Origin: Dipetalonema caudispina
Taxonomy: Eukaryota; Nematoda; Chromadorea; Rhabditida; Onchocercidae
Direction of reading: 5' to 3'
Assembly: GCA_013365325.1 (NCBI GenBank)
Contig: JABVXV010000041.1
Span: 62,001 to 126,000, forward strand
DNA: 64,000 bases
Positions 13,889-25,300 of the stretch are shown here, piece after piece (position 1 is the stretch's first letter; every line of letters starts with the position of its first letter). Under the pieces are notes generated by a model, which saw only the letters and a list, made by a program, of their open reading frames with translations, searched no databases and was not told where the DNA came from. Position numbers and translations under genes: made by a program.

Positions 13889-16800
13889 ATTTCAAAATGA
13901 TCGATTTTACTTGAAATAGAGAAGACTAAAAAATCTCAATTCACTTCGGAGATTTCTGGATTTGTATATTTCGGATCAATAGAGATGTCCCAATTCGTGT
14001 AATGTTGGCTGCTAGGTAACCGGAGAGACATTTATTGATTTCACGGTAAGTGCTGATATTTCGTACATGTAAAATTAATAGAGCTGAATTGAAACGAATA
14101 GAAATTGAACTAAATTCGTTTCTGACTTTATTTTCACGAAAGATTTCATATATATATATGAATATAGCTCGAAAATACTCCATTGTTTTACAAAATACTA
14201 AATCGTAAAAGGACTATTATCCAATTATATTTTATTTTTAGTTTTTTTATGTAAAATGACTGCTTCGATTTCTTGCTAACTGTAATTCAGCATAGTTTGA
14301 AAAAGAAATTTTGATGCTTCATAAAAAAACTAATTTGAAGGATGAGGTAAATTCATTTGAATAGTATTTCTGGTATGAATAGTAACCATTAATATATGTT
14401 TTAAAAGTTTCTCTATTGTCAAAAAAACGGATTTTAGTGGCCAAAAATGTTATTTGCTGAATTAAAGAGTTTTGGTTAATCGAATTAATTCTTGTTTGAT
14501 GGATATGTCCGAAGAGGGGATAATGCTTCCAGTTGAAGATATGATAACTGCAAATTGCAAACATTCGAAAATATTACAATCCCTTTTTAAAGTAGTGAAT
14601 TGACTCAAATATTTTAGGAAATGCTACAAAATAACAATTTGCAATGTCACCGAGAAACTGCTGAGGATGTAAAGAATCACGGAAATTTGAAATCAAAATG
14701 CTGATAAATCTAATCGAATCAACCTTTGTACGTCATCCAATATTTGTTAGTGACAATGTGAGAATTCTTTGAAAAGAACTGCTAATTTCCACGAAATTCC
14801 AAAATCAATTGATTATTTCGCTATCAATAAAGAAATATATTGTGCACAAGTTAGATCAAGTTATTTCACACATTAAAAATTGGTATTTGGCAAAGTACAC
14901 TCAGTTGCAAAATATAACTGAAGTACTCAAAATAAATGAGCGAAGATATTTCACATCGCTAATTATTTCAGTTAGATGTAATATGCAGAAATTTCGTCTG
15001 CGATTATTCTTTTTAACTCTTCATTGAAATCGATCCATTGTCAGTTCTTCTCCCACTCAAAAAATTGTTTATCAATGTGCACATTCGTTTAAGCCAACAT
15101 TTGCTCAATCACAAGCGACCATAGCGCCCGCACATATGTACCGAATACCAATATCGTTCTGCTTGCGTAATCATCACCTGGACGAGCATATAACGAAAAC
15201 AGTACATTCTCCCATCACTACGGTCACATCACTTGATACTCGTCATCTTTATTCTTATCTCTCATTATGATTCCCCTTTCGCTTATCAGTATTACTCAAG
15301 AGTTTGTTATAGTAACAACTACTTACCATTTGATAGTTCTTTTGTTAATACGTATATGATGTCATCAATTTTAATATTAAAAAATTTACCCTACGCCAAT
15401 ATTTTACATAGTACTGAATTTTAGCTTTGGATAATTTTTTAAGGTAGTTTTTCGGTTATTCATTATAATAATGCATGTGTATTTTGGGGATAGATAAAAT
15501 CTAATTGTACAAAAATTGTTTGCGTAACTTATAATAGTCAGCTTAAGTTGTGATTTGATTTCCACAACTTTGATTTAACATTAGCTAAGATATTGATAAC
15601 AAATAGATGGATCTTTAAGAAACATCGATACTTTCATCATTTTCACATTTATATTTCCAAAGTGAAGATCATCATATTCTATCAAAACCTTTGGAATTGA
15701 AGAAAGTTTGGAATTTTCAGAATGGATGACTATGCCTAATGAGAAAATCGATTAGCGATCAATCCATATTTTGCTTTTATAAAAAAGAAATGAAAGTAAT
15801 TTCCAGATGAATGATGCCAGAGAGCATGACATAATTTCATCACAGTATTTCAAAAATTCAAATGATGACAAAAGTACCAGCACAGAAGTGCTGCAAAATC
15901 TCAAAAATCTTCAGCGGATCTAACAAACAAAATCACTCGGTAAATATATACGCAACATTGAGTACTTTCTATAATTTGCAGGAGAATTCCACCGGAAATC
16001 TTTTAGTCTACCTATCATGATAATTGTTCGAAATCATCGCTAAAAATTTGTAAGTTTTGAGATTGATTTTTGATATTCACAAAAAATTTGGTATAAACGA
16101 AATTATTATTTTCCAGAAACAAAGAAAAACTGAACATTTGTTAGATAGAGGGAAGCGGTACTTGAAAATAAGATAGGTAGGAGGCAGGTAAGCGTGGGGG
16201 GAGGGATTCAGGTGATGCAACTACGACTGCGGCTTTCCCAAAAGCACATGAGGTCGAGAATGCGTCACGATGCTCGGGCTTAGAAAATACCGGCAACACA
16301 ACCTCACCTCATTTCCATAAATCTGTTACACTGCCGAATACTGATTGCGCAAAGGCGCATCTGCTTAGGTAATACTATATAGATTGGTCCACTTTCTATC
16401 CTGCTCTTAATTAACCCACCTTCCGATGTCTCGAATTTCACTATTCTGCTGGTTTTTCAATTCATTTTCGGGAAAAAAAATCATGCTCGCTAGCACCACA
16501 ACTGTCATCATTTCTTTCTTCTCGTTGTAGTATGACCAGGCCATTTATCTTTCGAAAAAGGTCCACACTTTCTAGCCCCTGAAAAAAAATCTTCCAATCC
16601 AACAACCGCTCTCTAGATTGCTAGTAGTTAAAAATAAACTATGGTAATTCAACAAACAGAATTTCATTTAATGTATTTCATTTCATTCGCTGTTTTCCAA
16701 TAGCTTATGGTAAAAAATCATGTTCGGAAATGAGTTAACTGTTCAAAACTTATCGGACCACAGTTGAAGAAAGCTGTGAAGGATTTGCCACTGTAATTTA

Positions 16801-17281
16801 TTCCTTTCTCCTAGGAAAACATGACTTACTTTAACTTTGCGTGTGAACGAAATATCTTTTTGATGTTTATTGCCTCTCAACTTTTGAAAATCCATTTGTC
16901 TTCCCATTTCTCCATATCTATTAAACAATATTTGTTTTCATAAAGTTCATACTTCACAAATGAATATTCTCCTAAATGCCACATAAAATATAAATGTTGT
17001 AATGAGTGATTCAATAGGGATCCCACTTCTATTATTTGTGCTGTAAAAAGAAGTTTCAGAACATATTTCATTCAGGTATCCATTGTATTTGCATTTTTGT
17101 GTTTATACTCAGTATTGGATATCTGAGGTCTATTCTTCGTTACATGAGTATTTATTGTTGGAATGATAAAGAACAGAACTAAGGACCGATTTTTATATTA
17201 GCTGTAAGTTGATCGTCATAAATACATCTCGAATTATGAGATTAATTATGTGGATGATAGGAAAAAAAGTCTCAATCTGTT
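13889..17281. other. Intergenic region between divergent mks-1 and bZIP genes
   Basis: About 3.4 kb expected to hold both promoters. Apart from the X-box-like site there is a GC-richer block at roughly 16140-16420 that carries a G-run near 16196-16204, GTGATGCAAC near 16212 (a bZIP-like half site), ATGCGTCACG near 16260 (ATF/CRE-like) and an inverted CCAAT near 16383. This block could be the bZIP promoter. No coding exon or RNA gene was recognised. Confidence 0.5.
14007..14020 (-). promoter_or_regulatory. Candidate X-box (RFX/DAF-19 site) upstream of mks-1
   Basis: On the minus strand this reads GTTACCTAGCAGCC, 119-132 bases before the mks-1 ATG. The left half GTTACC is a perfect match to the nematode X-box (GTTNCCATGGNAAC). 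The right half is degenerate. Distance from the ATG is typical for ciliary genes in C. elegans, where DAF-19 drives mks genes through such sites. The site is seen; its function is inference. Confidence 0.45.
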
Positions 17282-18196
17282 ATGGACAGAGAAATAGGAG
17301 AAGGGCCGAACTGTTACGAGAATCAACTACGAGCCATGTCGATGTGTTGGTCTGGATTTGATCCAATGGGTTCTTACGGCACCACACCCAATTATTCGCA
17401 TCAATCGGGTACATGTTCAACGTTACCGATGACGATTGCCACGCAAAATGACCAACAGGTTATTCGTAGCAACCTTCACCTCATAACTCAAAGAAACCCT
17501 TTGTTTGTTGATCGACAAACTGTTCTTTTTATTTAAATCTATTATTTCAAAAGTTTATTGTTTACAGATAGTACATCAGTTTCACCCATGCAATTTTGTC
17601 TCCTTTGCGCAACACTTCTCAACCTTATCGTTTAACAGCAACAACACGCCCTCGACCTCATCTTTATCATCGCCCCCAGCACCAACCAAAAAGAAACCTG
17701 TCCCCGTTCCTGAAAACTTGAAAGACGAAGTAAGTAAATCTCATAAAAAGAATCGCCTCAACACTAGCTTATCGACTTGTCTGTAACTTTTTCTTATGAC
17801 TATTTCTGTGCCTGACAGCACCTCCATGCCGGATTTTGTGGCAGCATATATCAAAACCAAATCCATGACAGCAAAATGGCAAGAGATTTATTGTTGCGCA
17901 TAAGATTAGAATTAACCTTAATTAGCACTCATTTGTATCTCGTCCAAGAATTTCAGGCATATCGTGAACGTAGGATGAAGAACAATGAATCGGCCAGGAA
18001 ATCTCGAGAACTGAGGCGTCAAAAAGAAGAATCAACACAATTACGATGTGACCAACTCTTGCAAGAGAACCACCTTCTTCGAGCCGAACTATCCCTTTTA
18101 CGGAATCAAATGGAACAATTTCGACAAGTCTTTTCCATTTCTTCCAATAATTCACAACAAAATTTCATCCCCAGCAGTTCTGTTCCTGGTTTGTAA
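17282..18196 (+). CDS. PAR/CES-2-like bZIP transcription factor
   Basis: Small nuclear DNA-binding protein. Three exons (17282-17458, 17568-17729, 17957-18196) join in frame for 192 residues. The N-terminal 60 residues are unremarkable, then comes a Ser/Thr/Asn/Pro-rich stretch and KKKPVPVPENLKDE, the lead-in typical of PAR bZIPs (KPVP..LKDE.Y). The basic region is RRMKNNESARKSRELRRQKE, followed by a zipper with heptad leucines (LLQENHLLRAELSLLRNQ). In C. elegans the PAR-like relatives are ces-2 and atf-2. Which one this is cannot be settled here, so no symbol is given. The PAR consensus has NNxAAxRSR where this protein has NNESARKSR. The start is the first ATG of an open frame with a good donor at its end. 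AATAAA motifs at 18334 and 18343 give a plausible 3' end. Confidence 0.85.
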
Positions 18197-18955
18197 ATTT
18201 TATACCACATCTACACAAAACATAATTTCTCAATGTTGCTGCATATCCATCGCTCTGATGTACTCAAAGAATCTCAGAATTTCAAAAAAGTTTGGCTGAA
18301 ATCTGTTATATTTGGTAATACATTTATCCGTGAAATAAACTGAATAAACTTCAATTCAAATAAAAAATGCAACTGACGTTACTTGCTTCAATTCATGAAG
18401 TATACAGATCAATATATCAAGCAATTATGAGGGTGAAAACTAGTACATACAAATAAAATTTTAGATTCATTTCGAAGTGATACAGAAAGACTGCTTTTTG
18501 TCCATTCTCTTTTTCGAAGCATAATTTCATAATGCCTTTTAAATACCATCTACCCGTGAAAATCACAATCCCGATATGGCGAAAAAAAAATTCGGAAGAA
18601 CATGATTTACATCAGCCTTGAAAATCAGATCTCATACATGGCAAACTATTCATTAAGTAATAAAACTAGAACAATTTACTACAATCGATCAAATATAATC
18701 ACGTAAATATATGGTGATTCATCGGCGTATACCTGAATAGAACACAAAACGACAAGTGAATAACAAAATAATGCACTGAAATGGAGAATGAAAAAGTGGA
18801 CTGTTCTTAGATTTACAAATATAGACAAAAATATTACCAAGTTAAATCAGTTAAAAAGCAAACATAAATATCGAAAAACATAAGGCTTGACGTGATATTA
18901 ACGTGATTTCGTAGTATTAACAACAAATTGTACGAGAGCAAGAGAAAGGGAGATG
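18197..18955. other. Intergenic region between convergent bZIP and rabs-5, with bZIP poly(A) signals
   Basis: Contains AATAAA at 18334-18339 and 18343-18348 and another at about 18359, which suit cleavage of the bZIP transcript about 150 bases past its stop. The rest should be the rabs-5 3' UTR. No other feature was seen. Confidence 0.55.
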
Positions 18956-21900
18956 TTACTGCACTGAAGAAGTATTTTTGTTCAACTTCTCAATTTCACG
19001 TTCAAGGTCGCATAAATTTCGTTCCAATATTTCAACTTCTTCCAGTCGACTATCTTCCACAGCTTGTTTTAAATACCTGAAAATTAGTGCACTACTATTC
19101 CGTTTAAAAAGGAAACTGTGAAAGTTTGGAAAAATCTTTTTTCCTTGCAAGAGCAACTTCTAAAAAGGAATATGACGAAATTGATACTTCGCGGAGTCTT
19201 ACATTCATATGAAACTAACCCCTTGATAATCAAGACTTGTTCCTGCAATGGATCAGCTTTATCTTCCTCTTCAACAAATGGATTAGTATGAAGAAACATC
19301 CTAGATGGAGTCCAGCCATAATCTTCACAACCACTAACAATACCAGAAAAGGAAACAGATTCCTTGAAGCGACTCTTAGAGTTTTGCCGAACCATTTCTG
19401 TTTCGCTTAAATGTGCGCTAAATCCAGAATTTGAAGTTGACGGCTGCAAAGCAACTTTATAACAAAATTTATGAGTTACAACGAAATTACAACTGGAAAA
19501 AGATTTTCCGAATGATATCTATGGAAATTCAATAAAATAATCATAAACCTTCAAAATGAACGCATTTCTCTTTCTTTCCATATCTATTCGATGTTTAATG
19601 TCAGCGCGTCTTTTTTCTTGCAATTCATTATAGCGATCTTCACTTGGATGAAGATTCATTTGCGTCACTAATCGCTAAACAATAATTATTATTAGGAAGA
19701 GATCATACTGTACTATTTAATCATAAGAAATAAAGTAGTAATGATAAAATCTGAGAAATTGATACCAAAATTCTAGAGATATTTCTAAGACTAGTAGAAG
19801 TAAAATCGAACCTGCAACATTTGCAGAGAAAAATCACGAATATTTTTTCGGATAACCTGCTCCCGTGATGTACAACGTTCAGAGGTATTCCCTTCAGTGA
19901 CATGATGTGTCTCAACACGAGAACTAAATTGAAGTATATTTAAGCTCAATCATTTCCTGTTAATGATTTTAAAATGAAATAAAAGTTGATTAAATTCACA
20001 AGTGCATTCTGCTAACCTTACAGAATCAATTTCCCTTTGCAATTGTGTCAGCCGATTTCTCAATTGAATGGCAGAATCTAATGTATACATGGTTTCTCCT
20101 CGGCTGAAAACCTTGATAGAACTTGAGAAATTTATTAAATAATGAATTTTGAGAATCACTCTACAAATAACTCCAAATTATTTACTTATTGAAGACAGAA
20201 GCATTAAAATATTACAAAAATAATGAGACACGAGCAAAAGCAGGAAATTATCATACGCTCACCTTAGCGATTCTGAAATACGTGCATAGGAGGAAGCTAA
20301 CTTTTGAGCGTCACGAAAAAGGGAACAGAGGCGTTCATAGAGTACCACAAGCATTGGAGGCGAGGTAAGCATATCCATTTTTTCGTTACGAACATCCAGC
20401 AAAATCTTACATTCGGTACAAATTCTCAAGTGCTCATTTTCATCCTAGAAAATGGCATATACTCAATAATTCCTATAACACCAATCATATTTGGAATTTT
20501 TCAATCAATGAATTCCTACATATTTGGTTATTTCAGTGCATGATGAAAATAACGATGTTAGCAGCGAAGACAAAAAATGTGATACGCAACGATAATAGGT
20601 AACTGGCAATAAAATTTGTTGTGATTTAAAAGATGCTAAAACAACCTGCTGAAGCAACGACGCTAAACTGACTTCAGTACCATCCCGCTTCACCAATGAC
20701 AACGTTGAGGAAAACAATTTTTCGCTTTTTAATCGCATTGATTGCAACGATTCACTAGATACGGCTTGCTTAATAGCCTCAGCGACGGATGTTGAACGTG
20801 ATAAACGACTTAATCGCTCTTCCGGAATATTCGTCTCTGAGCTATTTATTTCTTCCAACAACTGTGCCGCAAATGCTGGATTAGTTAATTTGCCTGAAAA
20901 TATACGAAAGCTGAGCTGACAAATAGCAACCCCAAAGATTTAAGCATATGTAATATATTACAAAGTTAAAGTACCATAATATATACGATACCGCTTAATC
21001 TTATCCAAAATTGGCTAGACAGCCAGGAAGTATAAAGGAGAAAGCCATAACTACAAGCAACAAAGACAAGTCTTGGCACAACAATTATCATGACGACTTC
21101 ACATTTGCGAAGATTACACTTCCATGAAACATATGATTTCTGCAGTAGTGAAAGTTTGAAAGACGTACGAGCATCGACGAATGAAAGAAACTTTGAGCAT
21201 GCGTGACATATAATTTCGCCACATAGTCGGCAGTGGTGCCGTCGCTTAGTCAATGAAAATTTCATGGAACATGTTCGGCATCTCACAACATCACGATCGG
21301 TTACCCACGGTACTGTTTCACGTTCAAAAGCTACAAACAGTTTCTATTTAACGGAAAGAACTGATACTGAAATTGAAAGCTGTAAAACTGGTTTCATCTG
21401 CTCTAACAGATAACTTTATCTTCAATGGGTGCTGAATAGGTTGAAGCAACAAATTCTAAGACAGTATGTACCAACCTTTGCGTTTACTTGAATCAGAAGG
21501 ACATTGATTAATTAACTTATCAAGCCTAATAATTAAACTATTTGTTTTTACAGCGGCGTCGTTTATACAAGGGGATCGACACTTCAAGTAGAAATCCGTG
21601 TGACTCCTTGTAATTCCTGCAGAAAGAAAATAATGAAAGCGTCATCATATTTAGCAGAAATTTAGAATCCTCAATGATTGATAGTCAGGATATAAAAAAA
21701 ATTATGTGCCTTCACATAACTTACCAGGTCATCTCTAACTGTTGTTTCTCAGTGAATACATCGTTCCATATTTTATACCCATAAGACATAAAATAGATAT
21801 TTGCGTTGATCAGACTTACCAAGATCCTGCAAAGTAAAAGTGTGCGCTGAATGAGAAAGTTTTTCAACGCGATCGCTAGCCATGTTGCAAACACTTCTTG

Positions 21901-22346
21901 AAACTGTCGCTGCTCCACCATCATTCGAGTTTGCATCACCAATTAAAAAGGATGCATCTATATGTGAAATCTTTTGTTTCGCCTTGTCGAAGATACCTGA
22001 AAAAATCATTTCATCTCATGTCTTTTTAGTCTTTTCCCGCATACACTACGAACATCTCTCCTGATTTGTAATAGCAAGAAAAAAGACCGGGTTAATCTAA
22101 CGACCATACATGGGAAAGCTAAGAGTGCTAAATCCACGTAAGCTTACCTTTAATATGATCAAGAGAGTGGTCAGCAGGTGTTGATTTTGGATGATATTTT
22201 TCAACGTGAGCATGTAAAGTGGTTAAGTCACCCAAATCTTGCATACAAAATGGACACAGAAAGCCTTGTCTGAATGCACCACCCAAGTCATCTGTGTCAT
22301 CATTATCCATATCCATGACGAGAACACTACTCCTCGCATATCGCAA
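18956..22346 (-). CDS. rabs-5: Rabenosyn-5 (C2H2 and FYVE zinc fingers, Rab-binding helices)
   Basis: Rab5 effector that binds PI3P on early endosomes and works with VPS45 and RME-1/EHD proteins in fusion and recycling. Eleven exons (22346-22148, 21996-21820, 21616-21476, 21330-21169, 20893-20646, 20444-20263, 20103-20017, 19923-19812, 19674-19549, 19443-19220, 19076-18956) give exactly 592 residues in frame. In order: N-terminal C2H2 finger FLCPFCMQDLG...HAHVEKYH; FYVE finger with WVTDRDV, RRHHCRLCG and the last CxxC pair in LRICTECK, interrupted by a Ser-rich insert as in human; a helical region with ASSYARISESLSRGETMYTL; an NPF motif (HTNPFVEEED) that should bind EH domains; and the C-terminal Rab5-binding coiled coil LEEVEILERNLCDLEREIE. 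The ATG may instead be at 22316 or 22310 (MDMDNDDTDDL), which matches the human start position better. Reading straight through after the first FYVE half gives a false extension; the true exon ends at 21169. Confidence 0.93.
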
Positions 22347-25300
22347 TCAACAGTTTTTTCTGAAAATTTCCACAATTTGTAAATTATTCTAGAAAAGTCT
22401 GATAACATTCTAAATTAACTGTGACCAGTAGAAAGACTTCATAATAAAACTTACTATCATCTACAAAAAGCGACCGTTTCCATGAAGAACACGAGGCTAA
22501 TCCATTTGCACTTCACCATTGTTCCCCTGAATTATAGCAATTCTGAAAGATTGTTCATGGATGAATATGTAAATGATAGAAAGTAGTAGGAAACAAATTT
22601 AAATAAAAATCCCTACAAGTTATAAAAACTGTATAAAATTACAACTATACTTATAGTTACTGAGTGAAATTTATTACATTCAAATTTCGTATTACTCCCT
22701 ATACTTTTAATTAAAAGCTTTTCGTTGCAAGTAGTATAAAGCGAGAAGCTTAAAACAAAAACATGTCCAATTATTTCTACCTGAATTGATAGTGCCAGCC
22801 GAGTAATGTAACAAAAAGCGGCTACGGGCAATGTTTGAATTTGTAAAGGAAGGATGAATTACTCAACAGCTTCGTTTAAATGAAGTGAGATATATCAATT
22901 ATTGGGATTAATTAGTTTAGCGATTTAATATGGTGGTCATTTCTTGACTTAAAGGATGCGACATTTGTTTTGAATGGATCGGTCGACTGACGTAAACTTG
23001 CAGTGAAGTAAATTACAATTCCTTCTCTAAGAACTTTATATGTTGCAAACATTAAGGCATGCTTCTTGGTCTTCAGAGATTTTTGATATGTACTTACATG
23101 CTCTTTATGACTTTCACAATAATATTTAAGCATTGAAAATCTTTTCTGATTTTTCTTGTCATCAAAGAAGATGTGTGCCAATATTGTTCGTAATACTTTT
23201 TGAATCACTATTTTCACTGCATTTATTTCATTTTTGGCGACAATTTTTGTTTGATTCAGTATATATATGTAATTCTCTTGGCAGATTGTTATATTTCCAG
23301 AAGAGCGATTCAGATGGACAATTTGTATTTTTGTTGCGCTGTTGCACGTTAATCCAATACCAGGCTCGGGATGTCAATCAAGTCAAGAAAGTATGCCAAA
23401 CGATCTGATTTATAGGATTGATTAACTGTTAACCCTTTGCAGTGTATAATGGCGTTCACTTTTTCCTGTCACGATGGAGAAATCGCAATTCCTTTTATTC
23501 ATCACGCTTTTCCTATTGACATTGCTGTAACATATGAAACTTTTGTTCCCTGTTTGAAGTATCGAACATTGTCAGTGTCTGCTTTGGCACACTTGAAATA
23601 AAGCTGATATGTGAAAAAAATCTTTAACGCTTTCATAAACAGCAAAAGGTTAGCTTTTTCCAAAGTTCAAAATTTTTGAAAGATAGTAATTTCGAAATAG
23701 TTGAGAGTTTCTTGCAAGTGGGAGTTTCCTAAACTTGATAACATATTTTTTGTGGGACTTGCAAAGTCCTCGCAAATTCTGCAGATGTGGCATCCCTCTA
23801 CCCTCTCGATTTACAGGTTACTGAATAAACAACAGTGCTCAGTAAGAAAACAAATAATATGTCAAGCAGGATGAGCATGCAGAGCATCTCCTTTCTGAAG
23901 CAAATTGTACATTCGCTCAATTAGAGGGGCGGACATATTTCAAAAACATGTTCGACAAGCATGTTGTGTTATATCGGTCAGAGGCTGAAGGAAGAAGGAA
24001 GAATTGTCACCCTGTGATCAGTGGATACGACAAGTCTCTCTCCCAACACCAATTGCTTATTTACGAGTTCCTTCGTTAGCCAGGAAAAGACAGCGTCGGG
24101 AGATATATGAGGAGGAGTGTCGACAAGAAAAGAAACTATAACACAGCCTCAGAAGGAGACGGAACTACCTTGGAAGAGAAGAAAGAGGATGATCTAGGAG
24201 TAAATGAATCTTGTTTCTCCCTCTCCTTAAGGAGAAATGACATCCTTTCAATGAAATGAAGAAAAACCTGATGCTCTTCGGCATTCTATTCCTCAAAAAG
24301 CGTTTCATTTCCACCAAACCCAAGATGTAATTTCATAGAGATGATTTTAATTCTCACAGTGAAAGAAAAACAAATTTTGTGCTTGCCAGTGATCACGTTT
24401 GAAGGGACCTATTACCAAAGGCGAGAGATGCTTCTGCAAATATTCAAATCTGTCAAATTTTTCCTCGAAATTGTTAATCTATAGCTTATCCAATTTTCAG
24501 CGTCACTTTGTCTCGTGTAAGCAGCAATTCCGAAATATAATGCGACAAACAATGAGAAGGGTAGAAATTTATGGTAAACGCAATGAGTGTTCGAGGTTAG
24601 TTCGAACAGTTCTGATCCATAATTTCAGGAACATACATCTAACGATGTTCCAAACATTCACTTTTTGATCGTTTTCAAAATCACTGAAAGAAGCAACCAA
24701 AGCAGCGCTATTTTCGGTAAATGATTGGTGAAGGAGATGGGATAAGCGACTGAGTACGAGTAGAGCGGTTACATGTGATTGGTATGGCGAAACAAGAGGG
24801 AGAGGCATAGTACGGGGGAAGAAGGAGGGAGTGAGGCGAAAATGGCGGAAGTGAGATCTGGTTTTCAAAAATTGGTTGAAAATGGGTGCACCCCACGGAG
24901 GAGGAGAGGGCCAGGCAGCATAGGAGAAAGGTTGAAAGAGGAGAGGGTTCTTACGGCTCTGTTCTGTTACTCCCGTACCCGTATTTTCTAATCTTAAATT
25001 CCCTCCAACAACAACTACGACAGTGACGGTCACCACCGTCCCCTTGACTAAATCCTCCGTATATCATACCGCACTGCATCATGCCCTTCTCGAGGAAGTG
25101 GAGAGATAGGCCTAGATGCAGTTCGTCAAATGAACTCAACTCGTAAGTTGATCGCCCCGACTCACGACAACACCAAAACGGCGTCGTTGTGGTCCTTTGT
25201 GCTTCGATCTGTACTGCTCGCAAACAAGAACAGAAATAGGAAGAGATCCTCACTATTCCTGCAATAGTGCCGCTGTTTGCTGAAACTCCCTCTTTCCCTC

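Noticed and set aside
14145..14166. ATATATATAT palindrome upstream of mks-1
   Set aside because: Simple AT repeat, expected in AT-rich nematode DNA.
20966..21286. Apparent straight extension of the FYVE reading frame in rabs-5
   Set aside because: After FVDA a good GTACGT donor is used, and the downstream exons supply the missing CxxC pair (LRICTECK), so the extension is intron.
24569..25253. Minus-strand open frames of 155 and 100 codons in the rabs-5 to BED gap
   Set aside because: Composition is dominated by the skewed GC-rich block (runs of V, P, S and L), two frames overlap, and there is no domain or splice context. They are likely accidental.
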